A stretch of DNA of 64,000 bases from Thuidium tamariscinum (GCA_947034885.2 OX344758.2:10604501-10668500); one strand, 5' to 3'. Counted from the first letter of the stretch, positions 21,109 to 33,442 are shown. Notes: generated from the letters alone by a model not told the origin. Made by a program: numbers and translations.

Positions 21109-24100
21109 TAACCCAATCTCTTCGCATTTTTTGGAATTTCAAGGAATTAGTTATGAATTTTTGAAGTTGAAGCACAATGGTTACTAAAAGAAACCACTTC
21201 CTCAAATGTACATTGCTGGTACATTGAAGAAAATAAAATGTACTTCTATGTCATGATCACATTTTATAAGTGGTTGCTTCAAGAGCAAACTAATTTAAAA
21301 TACTTCCAAGGTTTTGTTTGAAATATTTTGGTTTGCTTGTGTTAATTTTCTAGTAAGTTGAAAACACTTAGAACCATAAAAATTAAACAAATTAAACATA
21401 TTTAGGTTCACTTTTTCTTAAAAAAATATTTTTAAAGTATTAGCAATTGAAAATCATGAATTTATAAAAATATATATTTCGATAAGGCATAGAGGTACTT
21501 TGAAATTGTAAAGTAGATCCACATGGGCGATCACATAGCTTGATCATAATAACCAAAATTTAAAATATTAGCAATAAATTATTTGTAGCTAAATATAATA
21601 ACAATTTAATTGCAAATAAAAGACACTTTGAATAGAAGTCTCCTTGTTGAGAATGACTTTGCGAACAATTGAAGGGGGCACCTTATTCCATTTGCATGAA
21701 CTATATCAACCAAATTATACCATTTGTATATTATTTATACAAATTTGGCACAACAAGATTGTTCATCTTTTAAATAAAAAAATATTTTTTTAGAATTTGA
21801 AATCTAATGATGAGATTTTTTCTATATATAGGCCAACTTTGGCACTAGCATTAAGAGAGGGGCCTTGATTGGTCATTTTCTTTTCCTTGTGTTCAAGTAA
21901 GATTTTAAAGTTGTTGAAATCAATTTTCTCACTTAAATTCAATTTTTGACTTTAGTTGTAGCCTACATTAATAGGTTTGGGTAATTCCATCCTATATTAT
22001 ATTAGTTACAAACCTATCAAATTTCAAAAATAGAATAATGGATTGCACATGCTACCTTTTTGCACATATTGTTTAAAAAATTGTAGGCAAGATATCTTTT
22101 GATTTGGGCCTTTAGTTGAAAAAAATTAATATTTTCACCAAGGGGGTGTATGTCTACAATTTGTGTCAAAACTTTATAAACATCCTTAAAGAATTGACTT
22201 TGTATGAATCCGCACAGTGAAATTTCTTATACATATATGTTGAATAGTCATTATGTCTTTTAGGTATAAACTACAAAAGTCATCATATGCAAAGTCAACT
22301 TGTCATGCTTGTTGTTTCCTATATAAGAGGTGGCTTTCCTGTCAATTCTTACCATTGTAGGTTTTTTGCATACAAAAAAACAAAACTAGTTATATGTAAT
22401 AATGCAATATTAGGGTTAAATTCTCAAGGTAAATTCAAACTTCAACAATTTACATTACATAATTTCCCATAGATGGTGTTATTATTACTATAGTATACAA
22501 GGTTGTGTGCTAATCATGGCCAAGGAGGAAAAAAACCATCCTTTTCATTCGGCTTCATCTACAAGAATGATTGTAACTATAGCAATTACAACAAATAAGA
22601 GTGGCAAAGGTACTTGAAGAGAGGTCCATAGTGGACTCAAGAATCAAGAACAAGAATTGTAAGGTGATGCACTTTGGAGGTGGTTTGCTAAAGAGCCTCT
22701 CTAATTCCAAAAGAAATGATTTTATTTTTATTCATTTGGAATCCTCTTTAGTAATTGAAGATGAAACCAATGATGCTAAATCACAATATACAATATGCCA
22801 ATTCTTTGAAATAGATCCATATTCAATTAAAAAACTTTGAATCAATACATGGATATAATTCTATTTATAAAATTGCCCAAAGGATTTGGATGTTTTACGA
22901 GAGAAATAGTTGAAAAGTTCCATTTTTAGTGCATTGCTCCAAATTGGAAATTAAATTCTTTACTTGAACCTCAACTATTCAAAAGTATAAAAGTCTACTA
23001 TAAAAATATATTGGAAAAATTTCAACCCATTTGATTGTATAAATAGAAGGATTATAAGGTTTTACAGGACAATAAACCATTTTTCATTCTTGCAAAATGG
23101 AGTCAATATACTTTGAGTCTTCTCAGAGTAAATATTTTATTCTCACTGAATTTGCACTTCTCTATCATATTGCATTTAAATCTTTTTAGATACACTTATG
23201 CAAAATTCTAGTATTAAGTATGGAATCTAGCTTACTCTAAAACATCTTGTACTATAAGGAAGTTATTTAAGTGAATTGGCAATACAATAGTTGTGTTTGA
23301 TAATCTCCTATGGAATGAGAATATTTTTCATTGAAATCCAAAGAGATAAAAGTTAAAGACAAACATTGCAAATATGTGGAAAATTTTCAAGAAATTTGAC
23401 TTTATAGATTGTAAAGTAATAGGGCTTGAAGTAAAAAGAAGATGTTTTTTCTCAAACCACCCAAACATAGCTAACAATGTCTTGCTTCTTCTTAGACTGC
23501 AATTTGTGGACTAAAATTTGTTTTTAATTGGAAAATTAAATGCCATATTTTATTAGTTATATTCACACCAAAATTCAAAGTCAATGAGGGTTTTAGCAAA
23601 AGATACCCAATTTGTGTGAACAACCTCAATTTTTTTTGGAAGATAAATTTGATCTAGGCACTCAACTGGAATTTTTAAAGATTTCCATGAAGTGAGTGAA
23701 AAGTTTCCATCTTGTGTCAAACTTTTGCAAATATCCATTAAAAATTGACTTCATGTGATCCTACTATCTTGTCTTTATTACTGATCCTATGGCAAGAAAC
23801 TTTAACCAGGGGGGACTAATTAGCTTGATGCCATGTTAGGCATCCTTTGAAAATCAACATCTTTAGTTTATGTTCAATAAAATTGCTTATAAAAGATCCA
23901 ATGACATTGATTTAAATTTCAATATGAAAAATAATAGTTGATGAACTATTAAAAAGGCTAAGGTTCATTTCTAGTAGAAATTACCAAAAGTTGCTATCTT
24001 TAGGGTTGTAAAAAAAATAGATTTACAAAAAAATTCAATAGTATATAATTATACTAGGTAAATAAAAAAATGTGTAGGACTAATTTCAAAAACCTTGACA

Positions 24101-24413
24101 TGCTAAATTGCAAAATTATAGCAATGGAAGTTGTGAGAATTGTTTTTTAGACCCTATTTGATAGTTTCAACATCTCTCTCTTCATTTAAAATGAAAATTT
24201 TGCAACAACCTATATTCTAATTTTATATGTACATGTCTGTTAACCAATATGAACTTACTTGCATACTTGCCAAATTCTCAAAAGTAAGAAAGAAGTTTCA
24301 AATGTGCTACCAAAAGTTTTCTTGCCCTACTCTAGACACCCAAATATGAAAATAAATCACATTCCAATGACAACGAGAGATGGCTACTTACACCTTCTAC
24401 GAAGATCCATTCA
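21109..24413. other. AT-rich repeat-derived DNA, no gene
   Basis: The first ~200 bases continue the repeat split by the TA-target element. From about 22900 to 23760 the sequence shows scattered similarity to 54800-55500 (for example 'GGTCAATAAACTTTAAG' against 'GAGTCAATATACTTTGAG'), suggesting old copies of one larger element. Frames at 22287-22472 and 22601-22840 lack domains and are not supported as genes. Confidence 0.45.
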
Positions 24414-24552
24414 GGGGTGTTTCACACTATGACCGTCCAAGTTGAGAGACCATGGTTTTCTCAAATCTGATTGGTGAAAATCATGGTTTGTAAAATCTGA
24501 TTGGTGGAATCGACTGCCTCTCGACTTGGACAGCCGTAGTGTGAAACACCCC
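24414..24552. mobile_element. Tourist/Harbinger-like miniature element, 139 bp
   Basis: Left end GGGGTGTTTCACACTA is mirrored at the right end, and the pairing extends inward through GTCCAAGT(T/C)GAGAG. TCA flanks both sides (24411-24413, 24553-24555) as a 3-base target duplication. A GGGGTGTTT terminus with a 3-base duplication fits the PIF/Harbinger (Tourist) type, although the usual target there is TAA/TTA. It lies at the boundary between AT-rich DNA and the phosphatase gene island. Confidence 0.75.
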
Positions 24553-24659
24553 TCAGATTTGACATTATACAGAGCAACCAAGTTTGTCCTTTAGAGGAAC
24601 CATTTTACTTTTGGCTCCTCCGGTTTTACAGGGTCCTGGACAGGCACATGTCCCGTCCT

Positions 24660-24907
24660 CACTTGCCACCAAGTCCACCCAGCGTGAAAATCATTAATCC
24701 CACCAAGACCTCATCCATCCAAAAACACATCATTCATCCATCCCTGACACTACGCATCCATGCAAGCACCCAAGTACAACTTGAACCCCCAGCCTCACTC
24801 AGCTGTCATCCAACCCCTTAATCCATCCAATGACCTCAAATATCATCCACCCCCTCCGATGTTCATCCAAATCCCCAACTCTCATCCCCCACATTCATCT
24901 CATATAA
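24660..24907 (+). promoter_or_regulatory. CATCCA-rich promoter region of the PP2C gene
   Basis: The plus strand here is almost devoid of G and built from repeated CATCCA/ATCCATCC words: at least nine between about 24710 and 24880, for example around 24713, 24737, 24759, 24809, 24823, 24842 and 24867. A TATA-like CATATAAGG lies at 24899-24907. Position and strand asymmetry suggest the core promoter of the downstream gene. The start of transcription cannot be fixed, and use of the TATA is inference. Confidence 0.4.
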
Positions 24908-25952
24908 GGATGCGGCCCATCTGATCCCCACCGCAAGAAGGCCGATCCCCAGGCATCCGCGCCACCAATTGCACGGAAACACAAGCGGCGATGGGGATGT
25001 CCATCCGGGCCCCGCCATAGCTTAGCTCCCTAGAAGAACTGACCCTCCACCCCAGCCACACAGCGCCCCACCGCCTTCCTTCTTCAAACTCCGCCTCCCG
25101 TTTCCCAACAAGTCCACTAAGATCCAACAGCAACGAACTCGGCACACAAATCCGGAGATCAGAAAGAGGCGGATATCCGCTCCCCGCTCCAGGCGATTTC
25201 CAGGTCCACGAGGCTCTTGGCCATTTGGGGAACCGCTAGCTTAGCAGCGCTTTCGCTAAGTCCACGAGGCTATTTTGCCGTTTGCCGCTACCTGGGGCCG
25301 CTACGTTAGGACTACTGCCCTCGAAACAGCACCAGCACGACTGAACAAAAGGCTGGTGGTGGCCAGTAGCCAGCGCATCCGTCGCTGGGAGAAGGAGAGG
25401 GAGAAGAAGGCTGCGTCGGTTTCTCGTTTTCTTCCACGCACACCCTACGCTTTCTACCCTTTGCTTTCAACCTCGTGAGTTGCTGTTGCTGCTTGTGGCA
25501 AGGAAGTTCTCGGCGCCAAGGGAAGTGAAGGAGCCAGGTTGCGTTCAACGGCCGCGGTTGTAGCGTGTTGGGTAGAGAGAGCAAGAGAGAGAGAGAGAGA
25601 CGGGTGGGGAAGGAAAGAACGCAGGAAGGAGAGGAGACGGGGAGACTTAGGGTTACATTTACTTTGGTTGCTCTTTGGTCGGCGGTTGACGTGGTTCGAG
25701 AACGAACGCGGGATCTCTTTGGGGGATCAATATATCAGCGTTGCCGAAGGCCTGCGCTTGAGTTTGGCAATCTGCGGAGGTTTTCTTGCGGGAGGCGATT
25801 GGAAAGGTTGATAGGGTTGTTGGGTTTTTCAGCTTTTTGAGTCTTGTTTGAATCTTGTTTGAGGGAAGCGAAGGGACGAGCGATAAGGAAGTGGGATTTG
25901 GAAGAGACTTGGAGCACGAGAGGGAATTACATGCTTAAAAGACGCCTTCAGT
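24908..25952 (+). other. Leader / 5' flank of the PP2C gene
   Basis: GC-rich, CpG-containing DNA between the TATA-like element and the start codon. It includes a GA-rich tract at 25571-25603 (repeated AGAG), a motif type common in plant leaders. Frames listed within it mostly lack ATG starts. One upstream ATG at 25930 opens a 42-codon frame ending at 26058 that overlaps the main start in another frame. Its context (T at -3, C at +4) is weak, so leaky scanning past it is plausible. An intron in the leader cannot be excluded. Confidence 0.45.
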
Positions 25953-28900
25953 ATGGCGGTGGGTACCGAAGTCGCGCATCCTGTGAACATTTTAGACGGA
26001 GTAAGCAAAGTTCCTGTCGCTGTCAGCTCCAAAGAGAGAGGCGGTGCTGTGGATAACAGTGGGGGGGAGCAAGTCGCGGCGGAGACCGTGGCGACAATTA
26101 GTAGTAGCGTGACGGAGATGGTCTGTCTCTCCTCGATTGCGGAGGGGGACAGTAGCGAAACGCAGCCTGTGACGACGCCTTCCACGAGCACTGAGAAGGT
26201 AACGTGAGCCTCTTGTTTCTATATCTAGGGTTGAGTGCTGGTAAAGACATCCCAGATCGATTGAGTCTGAACCTATGTATCGGCAAAGGCTTCCGAAGGT
26301 GTTAGTGAATTAGGGTAGTCAACATGCTGTGTTTTTCTTACATGTTATCAAGTGTTTCTTGGATTAGCGTTTCCGCCGTCAGTTCCCTTCATCTGAGGAA
26401 AAGGATACCTTTGTAGGGTGGCGTTGTGCGCTTGAGACTGCCGGATGCAAGTGTCGTAGGTCGGTCGCTTCCATGGTTTCTTTACTCTAACGTCCGATCT
26501 GCTTCTTGAAGTGATCTGTGGGTTCCTTACGGTTAGTTTGGTGTAGAGAGACATGTCTCCCAGTTTAGATCACCAGACCTTCGCTACTATCCTTTCCTAT
26601 TCGGCGTGCGATGCCCCCTGTATATGTGGTAGCGGATGTAGCATTAGTTGGACGAATCACTTCCTTTTTAAGATTCTCACGCTTTGGGAATTCTAATAAT
26701 TGGGAATGTTTTTGGTAGTTGTGTAGAGCATTCCCTCATTATCCGTATAGGAACAATTCTGTCATTCCTGGGAATTCTTCCAGCTTAAGGGAATGTGGTA
26801 ATGGCCTATTGCGACTCGGCTAATGTGAATAGTCTTGGGTAGGGGAGATTCTTAGTCAATTTTCAGGCCTATTTTTTTTTAACTACGCAAGGTAAGAGCG
26901 AAAGATTTTAGGATAGTCGATGTTATCCGAGCTTCAAATTTCCTGTGGATCTCGATATTTGATATCTTTTCAATCGCACTTTGTAGGAACTTATGGAAAT
27001 CTCCTCAATTTGTGATTTTCACTCCGGCAGTAGTGGTTCTTACATGCTGTTTTCCTGATTCGTTTTGAAGTGTCCAGTATATCTAGTCTTTCGAAGGCGC
27101 TGACTTGAAGCCAACCAGTGTCTATAAGTAGCTGAAGCATAGTGGCTATTTGGGTGTTAAAATTTATGCTCTCCCAGCGTATAGAAGATTTGCGTCATGC
27201 GAGGAGGTTTCATGTATGACTTTTTACAGTAATAGAACCAGCCATTAAAGGGACTCCACCGAGTTTGTTGTAATCATTGAGTTTAATAGGTTCATGAGAA
27301 GGTTTTGGAATTTAGTATATTTTAAATGGTGATGGAATTCCATTTGTATTCTGGTTCCTTTTCAAGAGTGGATCAGCGATTCTGCAGAACATTATGTAGC
27401 TTGCTGACTATCAGGTGTGTTAATATTGTGGTATAGTTGGCAGTGTGTACTAGTTTTTTCTGATGCGGATATTGGTTGTTACGCAGGCGGATGCAGAAAT
27501 GGATGTAGTGGCTGTTTATGTTGTTCCAGAGTACATCCCAGAATATCGGTCTGGTGGAAGCGCGGAGAGGGGAATTAGGCGGTCTATGGAGGATGCACAT
27601 TTGTGTGTGGACGATCTTGTGGATCAATTGGGTTCGCGTGGTGCCTTCTACGGGGTATGCGTCGCTGTGCATTCACGCTTGTCATACATGATCAATTTAC
27701 TGTTGCACAATCTCATTATGGGCGGGTACACACTTCACATATATAAGAGTTGGGATACATAAGGGGGGATTGGTGCCAAGAAAGAAAGTGCGCCAGGAGT
27801 GGGCTAGCATTGAGACTCGAGAGAAGCGTGAGATTTTAAGTCGGATGCTTCATTTACTCTAAATGAGTGAGGCACAACAAATCTTATAAGTAAATATGGA
27901 TATTTCCTCTTGAAAGTATCCATACTTGCTGTAGGAAGTCTGTGTTTCCACCTCTAAGTAATCTTAGTAATCTTCTTCTATACATTCTTTCCGTAAAGAT
28001 TCCTGCAGAACTCGTTCTCGTGAGCATTTGCAGTTATTGAGTCATAGAAAAGAAAAGGAAGGGTTTTCTGTTTCTATGTTACGGTAGTGCTTGGCTAAGT
28101 CCTCGGCGAGGTTTTCCGGTGGATCCATACATTGCCTATTCAAAAGTATCTTGGCACAATTTAGCGTCACTGATCCCGACAGCCAGATATCCATATATGT
28201 AGTGGGTATTCCCAACATTAGGATTGTTCTATGTAGTTTGTGCACTTTGATTAAAGTTGTTGGTGAGGGGTTTCAGATTTGACTGATGATGGAGCGATGT
28301 GTGACTTTTTTTCAGGTGTTTGACGGCCACGATGGTGAAGCTGCAGCGACTTACGTCAAAGAGCACTTGCTGCAATTTATATTAGACGATGCATCCTTCC
28401 CGTTTGCTGCCGAAGAAGCTGTTAAGAACGCTTACTTAGAACTGGACAGAAAGTTCTCAGATGCCTGTAGACTAGATGATAGTCTTTCATCCGGGACTAC
28501 CGTCTTGTCAGCGCTTCTGCAGGGGAGGTTAGTGAACGTTCATGCTTAAGGTTTTATTGGTCGTCTTTTCATTCAACCGTCTGATACCGCCATCTGTGAA
28601 TATTGCTAGTTTTATCTTCTTTCCTACAGTTGGAATATACCAGGATGGCACACTTTTAGTACAATTTATGAACTTTGTCAACGTAGGAATCTGCAATGTT
28701 ATGCATCTTTCATCAGTTAAGGATGATGTATTTCATGTTCTGTAGTTTCTATTTATTCAACGAAGGTAGTGAATGTGTTTTGCTTATTTTTTTCCCTTTG
28801 TTGCGCAGGAACCTCCTCGTCGCCAATGCTGGTGACTGCCGGGCGGTATTGTGCAGGAGGGGTGTTGCTGTGCCAATGTCTAGAGATCATGATCCAAGTT

Positions 28901-29406
28901 CCACCTGGGAGAAGTCTCGCATTGAATCTGTTGGGGGTTATGTGGTCGATGGTTATGTTAATGGACAGGTAACAGTTGCTAGGGCTATCGGTGACTGGCA
29001 CATGCAAGGACTTAAAGATGAAGGAGGGGAAGGTCCCTTAAGCGCATTACCAGAAATTCAGTCGATGATGCTGGGGGAAGAGGACGAGTTTCTTCTCATG
29101 GGATGTGATGGATTGTGGGAAGTATTTACCAATGAAGGTGCTATTTCATTTGCTCGGAAACAGTTGCAGCGCCACAACAACCCAGAACTTTGCTCCAGGG
29201 AGCTTGTTGTTGAGGCGTTAAGAAGGAATTCTCAAGACAACGTCACTGTCATCGTAATTTGTTTCAAGGCTGATGCTCCCCCACCCCTTGTGGTCCTTGA
29301 AAGGAGGACTACCATTAGAAGCTTTTGCCTGAAGAAGATACTGAGTGTACAGGAAGACATTAAAATTGCTCAAGCTTCTTCCAGTGAGCGCAGGTGCGCT
29401 GTCTGA
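25953..29406 (+). CDS. Protein phosphatase 2C, plant group G-like (four coding exons)
   Basis: A Mg/Mn-dependent Ser/Thr phosphatase. Coding exons are 25953-26198, 27487-27654, 28316-28527 and 28809-29406. All introns are GT-AG and reading phase is kept throughout, giving 407 residues. The start ATG has a strong context (A at -3, G at +4). Residues 1-82 are a low-complexity Ser/Thr/Val-rich tail; the catalytic domain runs from about 88 to 362. Visible motifs: RRSMEDAH (113-120), GVFDGHDG (138-145, metal-binding Asp141), SGTT (197-200), ANAGDCRAVL (214-223), SRDHDP (233-238), AIGDWHMQG (268-276), MGCDGLW (306-312, metal-binding Asp309) and DNVTVIV (352-358). IGDWHM and the domain order resemble Arabidopsis group G enzymes such as PP2CG1, known in ABA and salt responses; orthology is inference. 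The usual DGHGG is DGHDG here. There is no signal peptide or membrane segment, so cytosolic or nuclear action is likely. Confidence 0.93.
26199..27486 (+). other. Intron 1 of the PP2C gene
   Basis: 1288 bases, donor AAG|GTAACGTGAG, acceptor TTACGCAG|GCGGATG, phase 0. It separates the low-complexity N-terminal tail from the catalytic domain. T-rich on the coding strand as plant introns are. No nested gene is seen. Confidence 0.85.
27655..28315 (+). other. Intron 2 of the PP2C gene
   Basis: 661 bases, donor TACGGG|GTATGC, acceptor TTTTTTTCAG|GTGTTTGAC, phase 0. It splits the conserved FYG/VFDGH motif exactly between Gly138 and Val139. Confidence 0.9.
28528..28808 (+). other. Intron 3 of the PP2C gene
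   Basis: 281 bases, donor GGGAG|GTTAGTG, acceptor TTGCGCAG|GAACCTC. It splits the codon for Arg209 after its second base. Joining the exons gives the expected family sequence across ...LLQGRNLLVANAG. Confidence 0.9.
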
Positions 29407-30108
29407 AAAACATTTCACCGCGGTTGTACGTCGGCATTTTCAACAACATGAGAGGAGGATTTTCCAGTTCAGTAGAGTTAGATTGATCTGAGGATAGAAG
29501 CAGCCAGGCAATAGCAAGTATTTTTGGAGTAGGGAGGGTTCTTTGAATAAAGGCAATAGGCAACATTAGTACATCTGTGAGGCTGCATTTTCAGTTACAA
29601 GTTGAGAGTAGGATAGATGTGTTATACCGGCGCAGCAGGATAGTTGAAACTCTGAGCAGCCAATTAGGGTCACTGATTTCTTCTCTGCCCAGTGGAACTG
29701 ACACGTCACAAGACAGTGTCCTCGGCATTCAAGGACGATCGCTCAATCGCGACTCTGCTGCAGTAAGTTAGTTTGATGTGCTCAGAATTGAGATTATTTG
29801 GTCTTTGCATAAGGGTGGTGACCAAGAGAAACCAACGGACCTATTGGTACCACTGCTGCAATTGAATTTGAATTTCCTCTTGTGATCTCTGAAAGAGGTC
29901 CAATTGACTGTACGTGGATCTTGTTTTGTTTTTGCTTCACTGAAACCGTCTGAATAAGCAATTCAGCAATGGCTCCCTCCATCGTATTGAAAAAGTTTTC
30001 GTGGGGTTCTAGATTCTCTAAGAATGCATTTTGTGGACAATTTCGGGTAAACTTTAAATTGCTGAAAGTAGTGGTTTCTAGAATCGATCCCAGACTCTCA
30101 TAAATAGT
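29407..30108 (+). other. 3' flank / probable 3' UTR of the PP2C gene
   Basis: Mixed-composition DNA after the TGA stop. An AATAAA-like hexamer occurs at about 29545 ('GAATAAAGG'), a plausible polyadenylation signal. From 30005 to 30108 a repeat fragment appears that is shared with about 16540-16690. No second coding region is supported. Confidence 0.4.
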
Positions 30109-30498
30109 GGGGTTGTCACGGCACCTTCACTTGCTGTGAAATTCGCTGGGAACATCCACACGGCAGGTTTCCATTTGCCTTTCGTGCCAGGCCTGGGATT
30201 CATTCCCTGGGAAAATCACTGTAGCTCTCTTCACTGCGGGTGCTTAATCGTTCCCTGGGAAATTTTCATCTTCCGCTTGTAGTTTCACCTTGCTGTAGCA
30301 CTTTTCTTGTCCCTCCGCTACAATCAAGCGTGCCGACGTTTTCAACCAGGTCTGTGAGAGGTAAACGAACCTCAGGGTTCATCTTCTGCCCTTGGGAAGG
30401 GGTGTCATGGCACCTCCGACATCCAGCAAGCCGATTGGCTCACTTTTTCCTTCCATTCCCTGGGAAAATCTGAAACCTGGAGGTGCCGTGACAACCCC
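30109..30498. mobile_element. TIR element 3' of the PP2C gene, with internal echo
   Basis: An 18-base perfect inverted repeat, GGGGTTGTCACGGCACCT, bounds the block. A third, slightly different copy (GGGGTGTCATGGCACCTCC) lies inside at 30397 in the left-end orientation, so 30397-30498 by itself forms a 102-base element with good inverted ends. The interior repeats TTCCCTGGGAAAAT/CCCTGGGAAATT words. No clear target duplication is seen. GC-rich relative to the AT-rich repeats. Confidence 0.65.
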
Positions 30499-32521
30499 TA
30501 TTGTGATGAAGTTATTTTTATCGTCTTTGTCCTTTAGTGACAAATTTATTGGGTTTGTATGTGTTTACAGAGCCTGCAAATTTAAGCTACTATCATGGCC
30601 ATCAATTGTTTTTGTTTTGTTTTGTTTTCTCATTTTTTCATTTTTTTTCATTTTTTACAAAGTGCCAAAGTGGCAATATAAAATGTTATAGTGGTATACC
30701 AAATTTTAGCATTTATCCACATATTGGATAGAGAATATCACATTATTACATATCACATAAATATTATTCTATTTTTATCAATAATTTGGCAGTTTCATCA
30801 AAGATTTTTTTATTGATACAAAGTTTTTTGGCCAAAAAATTCATGGTTCTTTGTCATTTTTTAGCCAAATTCTTTTTCTTTGGGGCAATCTAGCACAAGG
30901 AAGCCAAAAATAAAGCCTTGATTGTAATTTGGTAACCATTGCAAATTTACTTTTTGAATTGTTATGCTTCAAATACTTGACGAAGTTGTAAATTTGCACA
31001 TTCCTTGTTTAGTGGTTGTCTCGTAGGATTGTGTACTTGAGAGGTGCATGTGAGTGTGCTAGAGATTGTAATTGGCCTTTGAATTCTAAGGCCTATTCAT
31101 AGATTAAGGGGTACTTTATGCAATGTACACCCATGCAATTTGCATTTGCAACTACATTCTTCCTTATTAACGATCGTTTGCATTATCACTAAAGCTTGAA
31201 CCATATGATCAATAATTGGAATGAAACTAGCAAGAAGATTTATAGGTTGTTTCTATTTTGAAGGTAGGTCGAGTCATATATATATAAAGGCAAATATTAG
31301 GATAAACTTAAAGGAGGGGGAATGAGTCACATATGCAAGGCAAAGGTATAATTAATGAGCCATATGCACATGTTGTTAGAGCATCCACTTCATTATATTG
31401 AATGCTATAGGCAAAGGTTGATTTGGGTTCCTAACCATTGGGAGCCAAAACAAATGGTCCAAATATCAACTTGGTGTGGTTGTTCAAATCTTCAATGCAC
31501 TCCAAAGGTGAATTTATTTTGGTTATTTTGGTCAAGGAATACATTGATTGGAGTAAGCTCTAAGAATAGCTTGAAGGTTCATTGTTTGAACAAAAGTGGT
31601 AGAATAGAATAGAAGGTTGAGTTGGCAAGGCATGTTCAATGGTCTTTCTAGTCAAACATCCAACTTGCTCAATCATAGAAGGGGTTGTGCCTTCCTAAGC
31701 TTTTGAAGAAGCCCCTAATTCCATCTAACAATGCGGATGTTCATAATCCTATGGTGCTAGTATGGATTTTTTGTATCTTTTTGGACAAATACATAGGCAT
31801 AGACAAATTCCAAATCAATCGCTTTCATCCATTTCTATATGATATATAAGCAAAGATCTACAAAAACATACAAAAGTCAAGATTTACATGGTTGAGGTGA
31901 TGAACTATACAAGAAGGCTTGAAATGCTAAATAAATAGAATGTGTGGGAGAAAATATTAAAAACTAAGATTTTTAAATTTTTAACATTTTAATTTGGATG
32001 TAGGTGGTCTTTCCAACTTCAATGATGATTGATTGAAGATTTTTGACTTTTGAAACTCAATTGAAATTTCAAAAAATTAAATTTTGAATGCTATGGATAT
32101 ATACATTGTATGTTTTAAAATTTGAAAAGTATTAATCATAGTTTGCAAGTATGTATCTTATGTATCAACACTACGATACCACCAAAACATGGTTTGAACT
32201 TGTTTTATGTTAATTAAAGCCTTGATTAGAAGGAAAACTAACTAAGAAGAACATCATTAGGGTCACATTCTCCCCTGTAGTGAAATTCTCTTTAGATTTG
32301 TAATCTTTAGTTTGTAGTTTCCACTACCTTTTGAAGTTTTCAATTGTTAATATTTTTTATTTGGAATTTTCAAAATAAATTTACAAATAAATTTACAAGA
32401 AACTAATGAAAGCTAAAGAAACTTTTGGAGTACAAATTTTAATTTTATATGTATATTTATTTTATTAATGTTTAAAAAATTAAAAATATATATTTATTCT
32501 ATTCACAAATGTTGGTTTCAA
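30499..32521. other. AT-rich intergenic DNA, no gene
   Basis: No domain-bearing frame, no RNA gene and no bounded element. The frames at 30392-30691 and 31355-31612 are not protein-like. Confidence 0.45.
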
Positions 32522-32884
32522 TTAACCCCTAAGGTACCAAGTAGCAATTTTTGGAAATATATAGTTTCAATCATCAATTTGCAAATGAAATTTTTGTTTC
32601 TTTTCTTTGAAATTTTCACACAACATGTAGTGAAGGAATAGCTTTAAAGTACATCAATTTTCATAAACCTTTGATTACAAAGTCAAAAAGTTATTTTATA
32701 ATATGCAATTTCTATTGCTCCTTTGACAACTCAAAGAAATCACTATTTTAAAAAATGAAAATTTAGAATTCAATTCCTAGATTCATACATACATGGTAAA
32801 CTTTGAATCATTCCATCATGATTGATGAAATGAAAGTTACAAGGAGTTTTAGTTTGCAAGCAATTATGTAATCCCTAATCTAAA

Positions 32885-32936
32885 ATAAATTTTGAAGTCC
32901 TTTATCTAACTAAATTTTTATTATTTTTAAGAAAAA
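32885..32936 (+). repeat. 52 bp perfect direct repeat, copy 1
   Basis: Starts ATAAATTTTGAAGTCC. Copy 2 at 33443-33494 is identical by eye over all 52 bases. The copies flank a 506-base block that includes the nested TIR element. Confidence 0.9.
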
Positions 32937-33393
32937 CTAGCGGTTGGTGCTTGCTGTGCTATGGAATCATCATTAAAATTTAGAAAATTGATATCATGAA
33001 AGCTCAAATCTCACAAAAACACTAAATCATAGAAGCGCAAAGAAGCGTTAAGCCAATAAAACCAATGGATTTGCTACCTCTATTATATCTTCTTGTGGAT
33101 CCTCTTTATTATCACCTTCATTGCAACAACTACATTATTTTTATAATATCATTCTTTGTAAAAAGTGATATTACAAAAGTGATTGCAAATTGCTACTCCT
33201 TTTCTATAATATCACATTGTGTGACAATAAGATTTTCATGTATTCATGATTGAAAACATTCTTATAAAATCCTTAAAATAATTATTTTAAGGACTTATTG
33301 AAATCAATATCATGCATTCTATTCAAATATATATTTATTTTTTATTAATATGTGATACAGTGAATGCATAGCATACCAAGCACCAACCCCTAG
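32937..33393. mobile_element. Nested TIR element, 457 bp
   Basis: Left end CTAGCGGTTGGTGCTTGC and right end (reversed) CTAGGGGTTGGTGCTTGG match in 24 of 27 terminal bases, continuing to GCTATG. It sits directly after the first copy of a 52-base direct repeat. No transposase frame. Superfamily unclear. Confidence 0.65.
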
Positions 33394-33442
33394 TATTAAT
33401 GGTAGCATTTGTGACATTAGAGAGGGAGTTATGATTTTAGTT

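Noticed and set aside
22287..22840. Two successive plus-strand frames that might be exons
   Set aside because: No domain, no convincing splice pairing, and the surrounding DNA looks like an old repeat.
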